Positions 45,112-53,115 are shown, counted from the stretch's first letter. The stretch: 64,000 bases of DNA from Alloscardovia omnicolens DSM 21503 (GCF_000420505.1 NZ_ATVB01000007.1:1-64000), one strand, 5' to 3'. Translations and numbers: made by a program. Notes: generated by a model from the sequence alone, not told the origin.

Positions 45112-45164
45112 CGCTAGAGATAGCGTGTCGCAGTCCTCTCTGTGTGATAGGATATTTCTTCGTT

Positions 45165-45237
45165 GGGGGTATGGCGCAGCTGGTAGCGCATCTGCTTTGC
45201 AAGCAGAGGGTCAGGGGTTCGAGTCCCCTTACCTCCA
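45165..45237 (+). tRNA. tRNA-Ala (TGC), integration target
   Basis: The acceptor GGGGGTA pairs with TACCTCC with one G-U pair. The anticodon arm is TCTGC-TTTGCAA-GCAGA with anticodon TGC, and the T arm AGGGG-TTCGAGT-CCCCT is perfect. CCA is not encoded. Its 3' 18 nt plus one base form the left att core, so the integrated element uses this gene and leaves it intact. Confidence 0.96.
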
Positions 45238-45238
45238 C
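45220..45238 (+). repeat. attL core of the integrated element
   Basis: CGAGTCCCCTTACCTCCAC covers the T-loop end through the 3' end of tRNA-Ala and recurs exactly at 53116-53134. The integrase gene starts about 190 bp inside. Confidence 0.92.
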
Positions 45239-45244
45239 GTGTAT

Positions 45245-45275
45245 AGGCTTTCGGAAAAATCCGGAAGCCTTTTTT
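45245..45275 (+). terminator. Terminator inside the element after tRNA-Ala
   Basis: AGGCTTTCGGA pairs with TCCGGAAGCCT (one G-T pair) around AAAA, followed by TTTTTT. It replaces the original tRNA terminator, which now lies beyond attR at 53141-53172. Confidence 0.85.
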
Positions 45276-45428
45276 CATGCCGAAAACCGCATGCTTTCAA
45301 CGTTTTTGGTTATATGCTGGATTTTCCTTTTCCTCGTATAAACCCGCATATGAGTGCTTGTTACCGCCACTTAGGTGAGCATTTAGGTGACGCACCTTGA
45401 TTCTCACCTCTACAATGGAGGTATGGAG

Positions 45429-46727
45429 ATGCCACGCAAAAAATCACGCCGTAATGATTGGGGTTCGATTGTCGAACGGCGCAACAAGCAAGGAGAAGTC
45501 ACTCGCCTCGAGGCTCGCTATCCCAATCCCAAGAATCCAAAACAGCGTATAGCAAAATCTTTTAGTGTCAATGAACGTATGAGAGCTCAAGCCTGGCTGG
45601 ATAAAGAGCGCAAACTCGTTGATGAGTTCGAACGCGGAGTCAGCGACTGGGCACCTCCCAAGGAACGAGAAACACAAGTAGCTCAATCTCACATCACGTT
45701 CAGTGAATACGCTGACGAGTACTTAGAAAACTACTCCGTTTCCCTTACTGAAGCAACAAAAAGACAGAAACGAACTTCTATCTCTCATTTGAAGGATGCT
45801 TTCGGTTCTATGCTTCTTTGGGAGATTACTTCAGCGCACATTGATGCATGGCTAATATCGAGCCGTAGTTTTGGCTTAACTGCCCAGAGGAACGCTTTCA
45901 TTGAGTTGAAGGCTATCATGCGTAAAGCTGCTACACCTGCGGGCAGTCAACCTGCTCTCATTGAATCGTCACCAATTATTCAGAAGACTCCACCACGCCC
46001 GAAATCTCAACAAGCCAAAATCCCACCAGCAACACCCGAAGAAATCCATGCTATATACAACGCCATGCCCGACTACACGAGAATTAGCATCTACCTCGCA
46101 GTCGTATTCTCCTTACGCATCAGTGAAGTATGCGCTCTCCAAGTCAAAGACATTGATTTAACACGTAAAACACTCCACATTCGTCACGCACTCGCCCGAG
46201 GTAAAGATGACAAAGGTGACCTGCATCTCGCTCCAACAAAAACCGAGTCAAGCATGACCAGTATGGCTATACCCGACGCCATGATTCCCATACTAAACGC
46301 TCACATCCATACATACTGCGATACAAACGACCCAGAAGCGATGCTTATCAAGCCAGTGAACACTCACATCATGAACCCTAATAGTCTTCGTAATCAATTC
46401 GACATTGCCCGCAAAAAAGCCAACCGTCCTGACCTACACTTCCACACCCTCCGCGCTACCGGGATTACTGAAGCCGTGTATCAAGGCGCAACCATGAAAG
46501 AAACACAAGTGTATGGGCGCCACGCAGACGCCACCGTCAGCTTAGAACATTACCAACGTGCCAAAGAAGGGTCCACCTCAACACTGACCACGAAGGTATT
46601 TGATGCGCTCATAGAACCAGACAGTAATCCAGAGCAGATTCGCGCTCGTATAGATTCGATTACAAAGAAAATTCACGAGCTAGAAGCAGAACGCTCCAAA
46701 CTCGAAGCACTCTTAAAACCGCAGTAG
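45429..46727 (+). CDS. Tyrosine-type site-specific integrase
   Basis: A recombinase of about 432 aa; the ATG at 45429 has GGAGG 7 nt upstream. The N-terminus has an arm-type DNA-binding region (GSIVERRNKQGEVTRLEARYP), then a SAM-like core-binding domain (about 90-180, TFSEYADEYLENYSVSLTE). The catalytic domain has Arg in SLRISEVCALQVKDID, the H-x-x-R box in FHTLRATGITEAV, a later His in GRHADATVSLEHY and the nucleophile Tyr in EHYQRA. A coiled coil ends the protein. It should catalyse integration into and excision from tRNA-Ala. Confidence 0.93.
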   Translation: MPRKKSRRNDWGSIVERRNKQGEVTRLEARYPNPKNPKQRIAKSFSVNERMRAQAWLDKERKLVDEFERGVSDWAPPKERETQVAQSHITFSEYADEYLENYSVSLTEATKRQKRTSISHLKDAFGSMLLWEITSAHIDAWLISSRSFGLTAQRNAFIELKAIMRKAATPAGSQPALIESSPIIQKTPPRPKSQQAKIPPATPEEIHAIYNAMPDYTRISIYLAVVFSLRISEVCALQVKDIDLTRKTLHIRHALARGKDDKGDLHLAPTKTESSMTSMAIPDAMIPILNAHIHTYCDTNDPEAMLIKPVNTHIMNPNSLRNQFDIARKKANRPDLHFHTLRATGITEAVYQGATMKETQVYGRHADATVSLEHYQRAKEGSTSTLTTKVFDALIEPDSNPEQIRARIDSITKKIHELEAERSKLEALLKPQ

Positions 46728-46750
46728 ATTGAATTAAATTTTCTTTTTTA

Positions 46751-46800
46751 GAGGAACGTTACGCTCATCATTCATACAGTGAGAGCGCGTTCCTCTTTTT
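46751..46800 (+). terminator. Terminator after the integrase gene
   Basis: GAGGAACG (46751-46758) with CGTTCCTC (46788-46795), plus inner CGCTC/GAGCG, followed by TTTTTTA. Confidence 0.8.
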
Positions 46801-46801
46801 T

Positions 46802-47070
46802 ATACCCCTTAAATGTATGCCAGACGAACACAAAACGTTGAAAACTGCTCCACAGATAGGGGTTTAACTTAAAAGTTGCCAAAATCGTGCAGATTGATAG
46901 GGGTATTCGAGTACAAGGCAACTTTTTATGAGAAGAGTCTCTTTTTTACGTTGCGCAAGAATTTTTGTGCTTTTTGCACGTGCCCCAAATTCTGCCGCAC
47001 GGATAGGGGTATTAACAACATCAACTAAAGCAAAATTCCAAGGTAGCCAAAATCGCGTCCAAGAGGGGTA
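46802..47070. promoter_or_regulatory. Cluster of GATAGGGGTAT direct repeats
   Basis: GATAGGGGT occurs at 46855-46863, 46896-46906 (with AT) and 47002-47012 (with AT), and a variant GAGGGGTA at 47063-47070. An inverted form, ATACCCCTT, lies at 46802-46810. Two of them are preceded by GCCAAAATCGYG (46878-46889 and 47046-47057). They sit directly upstream of the regulator gene and resemble iterons or operators. A related GGGGTAT is 8 nt before the attR core. Confidence 0.6.
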
Positions 47071-47156
47071 CCAGCACACACCAAGAACATTTCGCAATGG
47101 CATTTCTCGCATTACGTGAACGGCAATGGGCGGTTCCGTGTGTGAAGGAATTTGTC

Positions 47157-47744
47157 ATGAGTAACACTAGTTTTCGTCATGAATATTCACGTGACGAGCT
47201 TAAATGCATAATACAACAGTATCAGCGTGATGCTGTAGATACGAAGGATATTGCGCAATATTTTGATGTATCACCAACAACAATTCGAAAATGTAACCGT
47301 GCGAGCGAGCTTAAAACTGCTATTGAAAGACGAATAGGAGAAAAGGTCTTTAACTCCGTCTTACCAATTAAGACCCAACAATATATTCTTAAACCAGTCC
47401 TTGATTCGCTAGAGCATCGTTCTCGCGTCAAGAAGGGGATTGTGTTCACACTCCCGTTCTTTCTTGCTTATGGCGTTGGGAATCTTGACTCTCAACTTAA
47501 TGATATTCATCAGGAATCTCAGTCACAATCCCCTATGTGGGTAAGTGCTAATACAGCTTGCCAACGGTTCAATGTAAGCAAGAAAACTCTTTATCGCCAT
47601 CGCTCACAGTTATCTCATATGACGCTCGGAAAAACTGCAATACGCTACAACTTCATCAACTTATCTGAAGTCTATGGAATAAAGAAAGTTTATGGAATAA
47701 ATATGACTTCCCTAGCGCAGAGTGACCTTTCTAGCTCGCAATGA
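47157..47744 (+). CDS. Element-borne HTH DNA-binding protein
   Basis: A protein of about 195 aa; the ATG at 47157 is preceded by GAAGGAA. Two helix-turn-helix-like segments are visible: DAVDTKDIAQYFDVSPTTIR near residues 20-42, and SANTACQRFNVSKKTLYRHR near residues 130-155. It is basic, has no catalytic motif and sits right after a cluster of direct repeats. It is most likely the element's regulator, although a replication or excision accessory role is possible. I recognise no named family. Confidence 0.65.
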   Translation: MSNTSFRHEYSRDELKCIIQQYQRDAVDTKDIAQYFDVSPTTIRKCNRASELKTAIERRIGEKVFNSVLPIKTQQYILKPVLDSLEHRSRVKKGIVFTLPFFLAYGVGNLDSQLNDIHQESQSQSPMWVSANTACQRFNVSKKTLYRHRSQLSHMTLGKTAIRYNFINLSEVYGIKKVYGINMTSLAQSDLSSSQ

Positions 47745-47824
47745 CCACAAGATGCATATCTGCATGGGATGGAATAAAGATATCTACTTCCGAAACCTTA
47801 TGAAGCAGATGAAAGGAGACGTTC

Positions 47825-48028
47825 ATGAGAGCCACAGCACAAGAGACTCGTACCATCCCTCAGCTTCTCACCAAAGCTGAGGCGTGCAAGATTTTGTGCT
47901 GTGGTCATACCTTCTTGGACTCGCTAATTGCAAACGGCGAACTGGTCACAGTTCATTGTTCTCGAAGGAAAGTCTTAGTGACCGCACAATCGATCACGGA
48001 TTTCATTGAACGTCGCACTCACAATTAA
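47825..48028 (+). CDS. Excisionase-like HTH protein (Xis/AlpA type)
   Basis: A 67-aa protein with a MerR/excisionase-type winged HTH: LLTKAEACKILCCGHTFLDSLIANGELVTV, then RRKVLVTAQSITDFIER. This 'LLT..EA...L......T...I..GEL......RR..I....I..FI' pattern is the excisionase/AlpA signature. It probably directs the integrase toward excision. AAGGAG lies 7 nt upstream. It is the first gene of the tight block that leads to the FtsK-like gene. Confidence 0.82.
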   Translation: MRATAQETRTIPQLLTKAEACKILCCGHTFLDSLIANGELVTVHCSRRKVLVTAQSITDFIERRTHN

Positions 48029-48054
48029 TTGTGACACAAAATTAAGGAGTAATA

Positions 48055-48411
48055 ATGACAAATTTAGTTGTAGCAATTATGTCGCTACTCGACGGACATA
48101 TCGTTTTTGGTGTTCGCCCTGTTTTTGACCGGAACGCGGAAGATTCTCGTACTCAAAAAGTTCGTAATGGGCTTCCTGAATGGTCGTTCTCAGTTGGTTT
48201 TGAATCGGAAACGTTTGGCGGCACAGAGCTTGTTCCTGTGAACGTGAAAGTGCCATTAGACGCCAAAACCGTGAAGTCTATCCGTGTTGGCTCGTATGTC
48301 ACTTTTAAGGACTTGATGATGCGAACCGGTGAATTTGATGGACGCGCTTACATCTCGTTTAGCGCATCTGGATTAACTGTAGACAATAACGATACGGAGG
48401 TGCAATTGTAA
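48055..48411 (+). CDS. Element protein of unknown function (118 aa)
   Basis: An acidic 118-aa protein predicted to be mostly beta strands (HIVFGVRPVFDR, EWSFSVGFESETFGG, VPVNVKVPLDAKTV, GRAYISFSASGLTV). A small all-beta protein beside replication genes could be an OB-like single-strand binding protein, but there is no sequence proof. It starts with AAGGAG 8 nt upstream and overlaps the next gene by 1 nt (TAATG). Confidence 0.7.
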   Translation: MTNLVVAIMSLLDGHIVFGVRPVFDRNAEDSRTQKVRNGLPEWSFSVGFESETFGGTELVPVNVKVPLDAKTVKSIRVGSYVTFKDLMMRTGEFDGRAYISFSASGLTVDNNDTEVQL

Positions 48412-48926
48412 TGGGACGCAAAATTCGATTCATGGGAAGGCAATTACTACAGTTCTTGAGCGATGCTATACAGTTATTCATACCGAAGACACCTGACCCA
48501 ATTGATGAAGTAACATCCGCTATCCAGTCCACTTGGATTAAAGAGGGTGTAGCTTACCAGGTTGGTCTCATGGCAACTCGTACTGAATACCCTTACGAGA
48601 CAAAACGTCGTGAGTTTATGCTTCACGAGTTGGAATCTTTACCTGACAGTGAAGAAAAAGAGTTACACCGTGTAGAGCTTGAAGACCAGCTCGAGGATGC
48701 TCGACGTATGTTCCCTGCACTATCAACGGTCAAGCTCAGTCCGTACACGTGCGAGGTCTATATCCGTCCAACGTTCCTGCAAACCACTAGTGACATCCTA
48801 GCTAAGCAAGAACAGCTGTCGAACGTGTGGAACGTGTCTATTGCGAATGCACATGTAGACCAGAATCTTAATGTGATATTCACGATTGATGTGCGAGAGA
48901 AAGCATCGTGGGCACGCGATGAGTAA
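48411..48926 (+). CDS. Element protein of unknown function (171 aa)
   Basis: A 171-aa protein with a basic N-terminus (GRKIRFMGRQLLQFL), a middle part rich in Glu (LHELESLPDSEEKELHRVELEDQLED), and a C-terminal alpha/beta part ending VDQNLNVIFTIDVREKASW. In many actinobacterial integrative elements a protein of this size precedes the FtsK-like transfer ATPase. It overlaps the ATPase gene by 8 nt, so the two are coupled and probably work together. No family recognised. Confidence 0.7.
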   Translation: MGRKIRFMGRQLLQFLSDAIQLFIPKTPDPIDEVTSAIQSTWIKEGVAYQVGLMATRTEYPYETKRREFMLHELESLPDSEEKELHRVELEDQLEDARRMFPALSTVKLSPYTCEVYIRPTFLQTTSDILAKQEQLSNVWNVSIANAHVDQNLNVIFTIDVREKASWARDE

Positions 48927-49710
48927 CCAAACTACCCTCGCAGGCAGCGATGCGTTTGGCAGCCCAGTCTTTATGGATTGGGCTGCGCCCTCACACGCAA
49001 TCGTTGCTGGTATGACACGCAGTGGTAAATCCGCGCTCCTGTACACCCAACTTAGCCAACTCGCGAATAACGACACCGTGCGAGTGATTGGTATCGACCC
49101 GTCAGATTTGCTTCTCGCACCTTTTGCTCAGCGTGGTGAGACCCTTATTATTCTGGGTTCTCAAGGTGTGGACGCAATGATAGACACTCTCGAAGCTATT
49201 GTTCATGTGTGTGAGCATCGTATGGCAACTCTTACGCAAATGCGAGCAGACAAAATTGACGATTTCACTGTCGCTCAACCCTTACTTGTATGCGTGATTG
49301 AGGAATATCCGGGACTTCTCGAGATAGCAGCCTCGCTCGATGCTATAGACAAGCCTAAAGGCACACGCGCATCACGCATCAAGTCTTTGGTACTCCAGCT
49401 CTTAGCACAGTACGCGAAAGTCGGGTTACGCGTCGTTCTAGTAGCACAACGCGCGGATGCTTCTCTCATCGGTGGTATCGCTCGAGCCAACATTGGTACC
49501 CGGTTCATTATGAGGTCGGACCCTGACGGCTTGAAGATGCTTGACCCTTCCATGACACCTGAAGAAGCTCAGTTACTGCAACGCTGCTTGCCTGGTGTGT
49601 GTCGTTTCATATGCCCGGGACAGTTACCACTCTTCTTTCGCGGTATCGATATGGATTACACCACCTACATGGATACCATTCTCCACCATTTGCCAGGCAA
49701 CCAATCCTAG
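48919..49710 (+). CDS. FtsK/SpoIIIE-like DNA translocase, compact
   Basis: An ATPase of about 263 aa consisting of little more than the RecA-like motor: Walker A in IVAGMTRSGKSALLY, Walker B in LLVCVIEEYPGLL, a conserved RVVLVAQRADASLIGG segment, and the arginine-bearing 'RANIGTRFIMRSDPDG' strand. The later PGxCRFICPGQLP fits FtsK/Tra proteins of actinomycete elements. There is no membrane helix and no gamma DNA-reading domain, so it is shorter than chromosomal FtsK. It may pump element DNA during transfer, or help segregation. Start chosen at ATG 48919. Confidence 0.85.
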   Translation: MSNQTTLAGSDAFGSPVFMDWAAPSHAIVAGMTRSGKSALLYTQLSQLANNDTVRVIGIDPSDLLLAPFAQRGETLIILGSQGVDAMIDTLEAIVHVCEHRMATLTQMRADKIDDFTVAQPLLVCVIEEYPGLLEIAASLDAIDKPKGTRASRIKSLVLQLLAQYAKVGLRVVLVAQRADASLIGGIARANIGTRFIMRSDPDGLKMLDPSMTPEEAQLLQRCLPGVCRFICPGQLPLFFRGIDMDYTTYMDTILHHLPGNQS

Positions 49711-49757
49711 CCAGTTGGGAAGTGCGGGAGTGAAGCGTAGCCGGAAGGCGAAGCCAA

Positions 49758-49820
49758 GCGACCGCATCTTTCCCCTAGAAGTCCTAGTAAGTATTACCTA
49801 GGACTTCTGTCGCTAGTCGC
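49758..49820 (+). other. CRESS-type rolling-circle origin stem-loop
   Basis: AGAAGTCCTAG (49777-49787) and CTAGGACTTCT (49798-49808) form a perfect 11-bp stem. The 10-nt loop is TAAGTATTAC, containing AAGTATTAC (49789-49797). In circoviruses and geminiviruses the nonanucleotide (T/A)A(G/T)TATTAC occupies exactly this position and Rep nicks between TATT and AC. Iteron candidates GTCGC occur twice right of the stem (49809-49813 and 49816-49820) and once inverted to the left (GCGAC, 49758-49762). It lies 110 bp upstream of rep. Confidence 0.88.
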
Positions 49821-49918
49821 AAACCCTGCCAAACATCAATATTTTCAATACTTTTATCAGCTACACGTTTCCCTCTCTCCATGCAGCAGCGTGAAGCACC
49901 ACTAAAGAAAGGTCCCTC

Positions 49919-50977
49919 ATGGAACACGAGAAAGTAAAAGACGCTCAAAGCCGTGACTGGATGTTCACCCTCAAAATCGAAAACGATTCCACCCTGACAA
50001 CACTTCTGGGAATGCTAGGCTCGTGGACTGCACTCGAATACGTGTTTCAACACGAACGTGGCTCCAAGTCTACTGACGACAATCCTGACGGCTATGACCA
50101 CTTCCAAGGTTTCCTTCGCTGTAAGTCCAGTAACCGTTTCAGCACGGTCAAGAACCACTTCATTAAAGCAGGCTTGCCTACTGTCCATATAGAAGCACGT
50201 AAAGGCAGCCCACGGCAAGCATACGATTACTGTACCAAAGAAGACACAAGAATTGAAGGTCCCTGGCAGTCCGCGCATATCATGGACAATCTTGACCTAG
50301 CAACAGGTAAACGCAACGATATTGAAGACGCCCGTGAACTCATTGAATCAGGATTGACTCCTCGCAAGATTATGCTTGCAGATTCTGAGGGACGCTTCGC
50401 TCACTTAACCACCTATATCGAAACCTATTACCAGGCACGCCTTTCCAACGAGTACGCCACCAAAGAACGCGATGTTTTGCCTATCTACCTTTACGGTGAA
50501 ACCGGCAGCGGGAAGAGCCGGTGGGTAGCCGACAATCTTGGCTACCCAGACGTGTACACAGTCTCGGACTACACCCACCCATACGACGGATACACCGATC
50601 AGAAAATTCTTGTCTTTGATGAGTTTCATTCCCAACGTCCCATCGAGGAAATGCTGCGACTTCTTGACCCTTACCCCGTAGAACTTCCTGCCCGCTACCA
50701 CAACAAACAAGCCTGCTATAGGCTCGTTATCGTCATTAGCAACTTTCCACTTGCCACTCAATACGAAACAGCTGAATATCCACAACGTGCAGCCTTCCAA
50801 CGTCGTTTCTTCCTTGAAGCCAACCGAAGTAATTCAATTGATATGGCAAAAATGGAATACTTAGTACGTTCTCATCTTCATCTCGAAAGTACACAAATTC
50901 CTGAACAGTCTGAAGATGAGCCAGTTGTTCTTTCCCCTGAGATGCAAGAAATCTTTGGGCTACCAGCTCAAGAATGA
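49919..50977 (+). CDS. rep: CRESS-virus-like replication initiator (HUH endonuclease + SF3 helicase)
   Basis: A 352-aa Rep. The N-terminal HUH nuclease has motif I WMFTLKI (residues 14-20), motif II YDHFQGF (59-65, with the HxQ metal site of viral Reps) and motif III YDYCTKED (102-109), where Tyr104 would be the nicking residue. The superfamily 3 helicase has Walker A YGETGSGKS (192-200), Walker B LVFDEF (231-236) and motif C VIVISNF (270-276). Domain order, spacing and motifs match circovirus and geminivirus Reps (HLQGF, YCxK, GxxGxGKS, xxDDF, ITSN). AAAGG lies upstream of the ATG. It should nick the stem-loop origin upstream and drive rolling-circle replication of the excised circle. Confidence 0.92.
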   Translation: MEHEKVKDAQSRDWMFTLKIENDSTLTTLLGMLGSWTALEYVFQHERGSKSTDDNPDGYDHFQGFLRCKSSNRFSTVKNHFIKAGLPTVHIEARKGSPRQAYDYCTKEDTRIEGPWQSAHIMDNLDLATGKRNDIEDARELIESGLTPRKIMLADSEGRFAHLTTYIETYYQARLSNEYATKERDVLPIYLYGETGSGKSRWVADNLGYPDVYTVSDYTHPYDGYTDQKILVFDEFHSQRPIEEMLRLLDPYPVELPARYHNKQACYRLVIVISNFPLATQYETAEYPQRAAFQRRFFLEANRSNSIDMAKMEYLVRSHLHLESTQIPEQSEDEPVVLSPEMQEIFGLPAQE

Positions 50978-51748
50978 GACCTCCCCCTGCCTAGTCGTTC
51001 CGAAACCATCCCAGTTAAGATAAACCAATGCGTTCAGGTTTTCCTGAATATGCGACATAGAATCATTAGTGGCATGAATCACATCATGAATACCCTGATT
51101 GCCACCCGATTGCATTCCTGCTGGGGACTGCTGGTTAGTAGTAATCGAAAGGTTATACTTAGACTCAGGCTCATTATCACCCAAAACAATCAAATTGATA
51201 TTCGAGTTGGCACCAGTGGTATTAATGGAATCCATTCCTGCGCTAATAACTGAGCGACCTGTAATGAAAACATCAGTTGCCCTGTACTGCGTTCCATCAG
51301 GTTTTGTAAGAATCTTGTTCGCATAATTATTCAGCGAATCCTTATATGCTTGTACATTATTTACCGCATTATCGACAGCATACCACTTCTCATCACCCGT
51401 TAAAGCAGCTCCTACACCAACTAAACGGCAATTACCACCCCCAGTATCATGGCATCGCTGGAGAGCGATATTTAGAGCGGTCTCAACCTTCGTTGTAGGA
51501 TCCTTGATTTTTAGAGCGTATTTGCCACCCATCTGCTGGATGAACCATTTTACGCCATCCACTGTTGCAGGATGGTTATTATCATCAATTAACCAAGCTG
51601 GGTGTGCCTTAGCTTTTCCACCTCCGCCACCACCGGGCTGCTCACCTGTACCGCCACCCTCTGCGAAAGCCGCAACAGCTCCCGCACTTAATGTAGCTAG
51701 TGCAAGACCTCCTGCAACTAGCTTCTTCCACTTCTTATAACTTCCCAT
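50960..51748 (-). CDS. Secreted element cargo protein of unknown function (262 aa)
   Basis: An N-terminal Sec signal peptide (KKWKKLVAGGLALATLSAGAV, then AAFAEGG) is followed by a Gly-rich linker and a mature domain with two close Cys residues (LQRCHDTGGGNCRLVG) likely to form a disulfide. The middle has ADNAVNNVQ-type polar sequence and STNNVIHATNDSMSH-type helices; the last stretch is ALVYLNWDGFGTTRQGEVSFLSW. The gene converges with rep and overlaps its end by 18 nt. No family is recognised. Location suggests it serves surface contact during transfer or fitness of the host. Confidence 0.72.
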   Translation of the reverse strand: MGSYKKWKKLVAGGLALATLSAGAVAAFAEGGGTGEQPGGGGGGKAKAHPAWLIDDNNHPATVDGVKWFIQQMGGKYALKIKDPTTKVETALNIALQRCHDTGGGNCRLVGVGAALTGDEKWYAVDNAVNNVQAYKDSLNNYANKILTKPDGTQYRATDVFITGRSVISAGMDSINTTGANSNINLIVLGDNEPESKYNLSITTNQQSPAGMQSGGNQGIHDVIHATNDSMSHIQENLNALVYLNWDGFGTTRQGEVSFLSW

Positions 51749-51881
51749 AAATATAATCCTCCGTCTACTTTCTAACGAATTTTAGACTCCGCAGAAGCGA
51801 ACAAATAAAAAGCAAGGAATTCATTCGCCCCCTGCTAATAGAGAAAATATGCTCCGTAAGATAGAGCAGATTAACTATTTT

Positions 51882-52859
51882 CTAAAGTACGGTATTACAC
51901 GCCTCACCTTGACAAGGCGTCCCATAAAGCCTATTCCACTCTTCACCAGTCATACCCTCCCAAACTGGTCCTAGAGCACCACTGCCACTATCGCTCTTTG
52001 GTTCAGAGCTACCACTACCACTGTTGCTCTTCGGTGCGGAATACCCACGGTTGCTTCGTTTGGATTGTGCTGCCTGAGCTGCCGCTGCTGCTGCCGCCTG
52101 GGCGTCTGCCTGCGCCTTAGCCTGCTCACTGCCATTAACAGCGTTGACTGCATCCTCTAAAGCCTTAGCCTTATTGTTGAGGTCATCTACGTTCTGGCTT
52201 TTATCATCATAAAGCTTTTGAGCATCGTTGATAGCATTCTGCAGAGTAGTACGAGTATTCTCGTCTGCTACCTTACCGTTACTCTCCCCAAGCTTATTAT
52301 TCGCCTCATCAAGCTTAGCCTTGAGGTTATTTGTCGCGTCCTGAACATCCTTAGCAGTCTTAGACTTCGCAACTGCTTTCGCATCCTTATCAATCACCTT
52401 CAGAACTGCTTCAAGAGCATCAGCACTCTTCCGGTTTGTTGCGGAAATACCCTGTAACGTTTTTGTATCTAAATTCACGCTACATGCCTTCAGCGTGACC
52501 GTCTTATAAGATGCATCCTTCGCTAAGGCTTTAACTGTCTGGCTATCCTCGACCTGGTTCTCTTGAATACCTAGCACATCCTTGAGGCTGGCGAGTTTCT
52601 TCCCATACTTCACCGTATCCGTCTTATATGTTGCTGTAATGTTCTGGCAATCCTTGACAGCTCTCTCATGCGCCTTATTACGCATGTACACGTGCACTCC
52701 AGTACACACACCAGCTATAAGCACAACCGCAACCAGACCAGCAATCACTGCCTTAGCCTTCTTACTCAGACCAGACTCAACCGAAGCATCAGCTATCTTG
52801 GCTTCCTTCCCAGCATCAACGACTGGGGATTCACTCTTCTTGTCCTGAGTAGCACTCAT
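51882..52859 (-). CDS. Membrane-anchored coiled-coil surface protein (element cargo)
   Basis: A protein of about 325 aa; the ATG at 52859 has AGAGGG upstream. One membrane helix (AKAVIAGLVAVVLIAGVCTGVHVYM) follows a polar cytoplasmic tail. The ectodomain is a long helical coiled coil with FIVAR-like features (TTLQNAINDAQKLYDDKSQNV, then NNKAKALEDAVNAVN). An Ala/Gln-rich stretch, a Ser/Gly repeat region (SNSGSGSSEPKSDSGSG) and a terminal domain with two Cys (GTPCQGEACNTVL) follow. It lies upstream of, and is co-directional with, the secreted 262-aa protein. Both may be surface factors carried by the element. Confidence 0.7.
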   Translation of the reverse strand: MSATQDKKSESPVVDAGKEAKIADASVESGLSKKAKAVIAGLVAVVLIAGVCTGVHVYMRNKAHERAVKDCQNITATYKTDTVKYGKKLASLKDVLGIQENQVEDSQTVKALAKDASYKTVTLKACSVNLDTKTLQGISATNRKSADALEAVLKVIDKDAKAVAKSKTAKDVQDATNNLKAKLDEANNKLGESNGKVADENTRTTLQNAINDAQKLYDDKSQNVDDLNNKAKALEDAVNAVNGSEQAKAQADAQAAAAAAAQAAQSKRSNRGYSAPKSNSGSGSSEPKSDSGSGALGPVWEGMTGEEWNRLYGTPCQGEACNTVL

Positions 52860-52989
52860 AAAAACCCTCTTCACTCTCACCAGACCAAGAACATAACCAT
52901 ATTCTAGAACATCATATCTTTGTGATTCATATCCTATAAAAATACATGTACAAACCAAGGAAATCGGCAATACGACAAATGAGTTCACT

Positions 52990-53115
52990 CAATTTCTATC
53001 GAGTTGCTTTCCGCATCCACCCGTATTTGCCCGTACATAGCTGTAAGATAGGTGATAATAAAGGTGATAAGCATTAGTAAAACGTATGAAAGCCTTGGAA
53101 AATAAGGGGTATAAG
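52990..53115. other. Right end of the element, non-coding
   Basis: This stretch contains repeated AGGTGATAA words (AGATAGGTGATAATAAAGGTGATAA near 53048, two copies 13 bp apart) and AAGGGGTATAAG just before attR. These are candidate integrase or excisionase arm sites. No gene is seen. Confidence 0.45.

Noticed and set aside
45111-45164. A third tRNA between tRNA-Ile and tRNA-Ala
   Set aside because: The 53-nt spacer has no cloverleaf and no T-loop motif.
46802-47070. CRISPR array from the GATAGGGGTAT repeats
   Set aside because: The repeats are short, irregularly spaced and one is inverted; there are no cas genes and no spacer structure.
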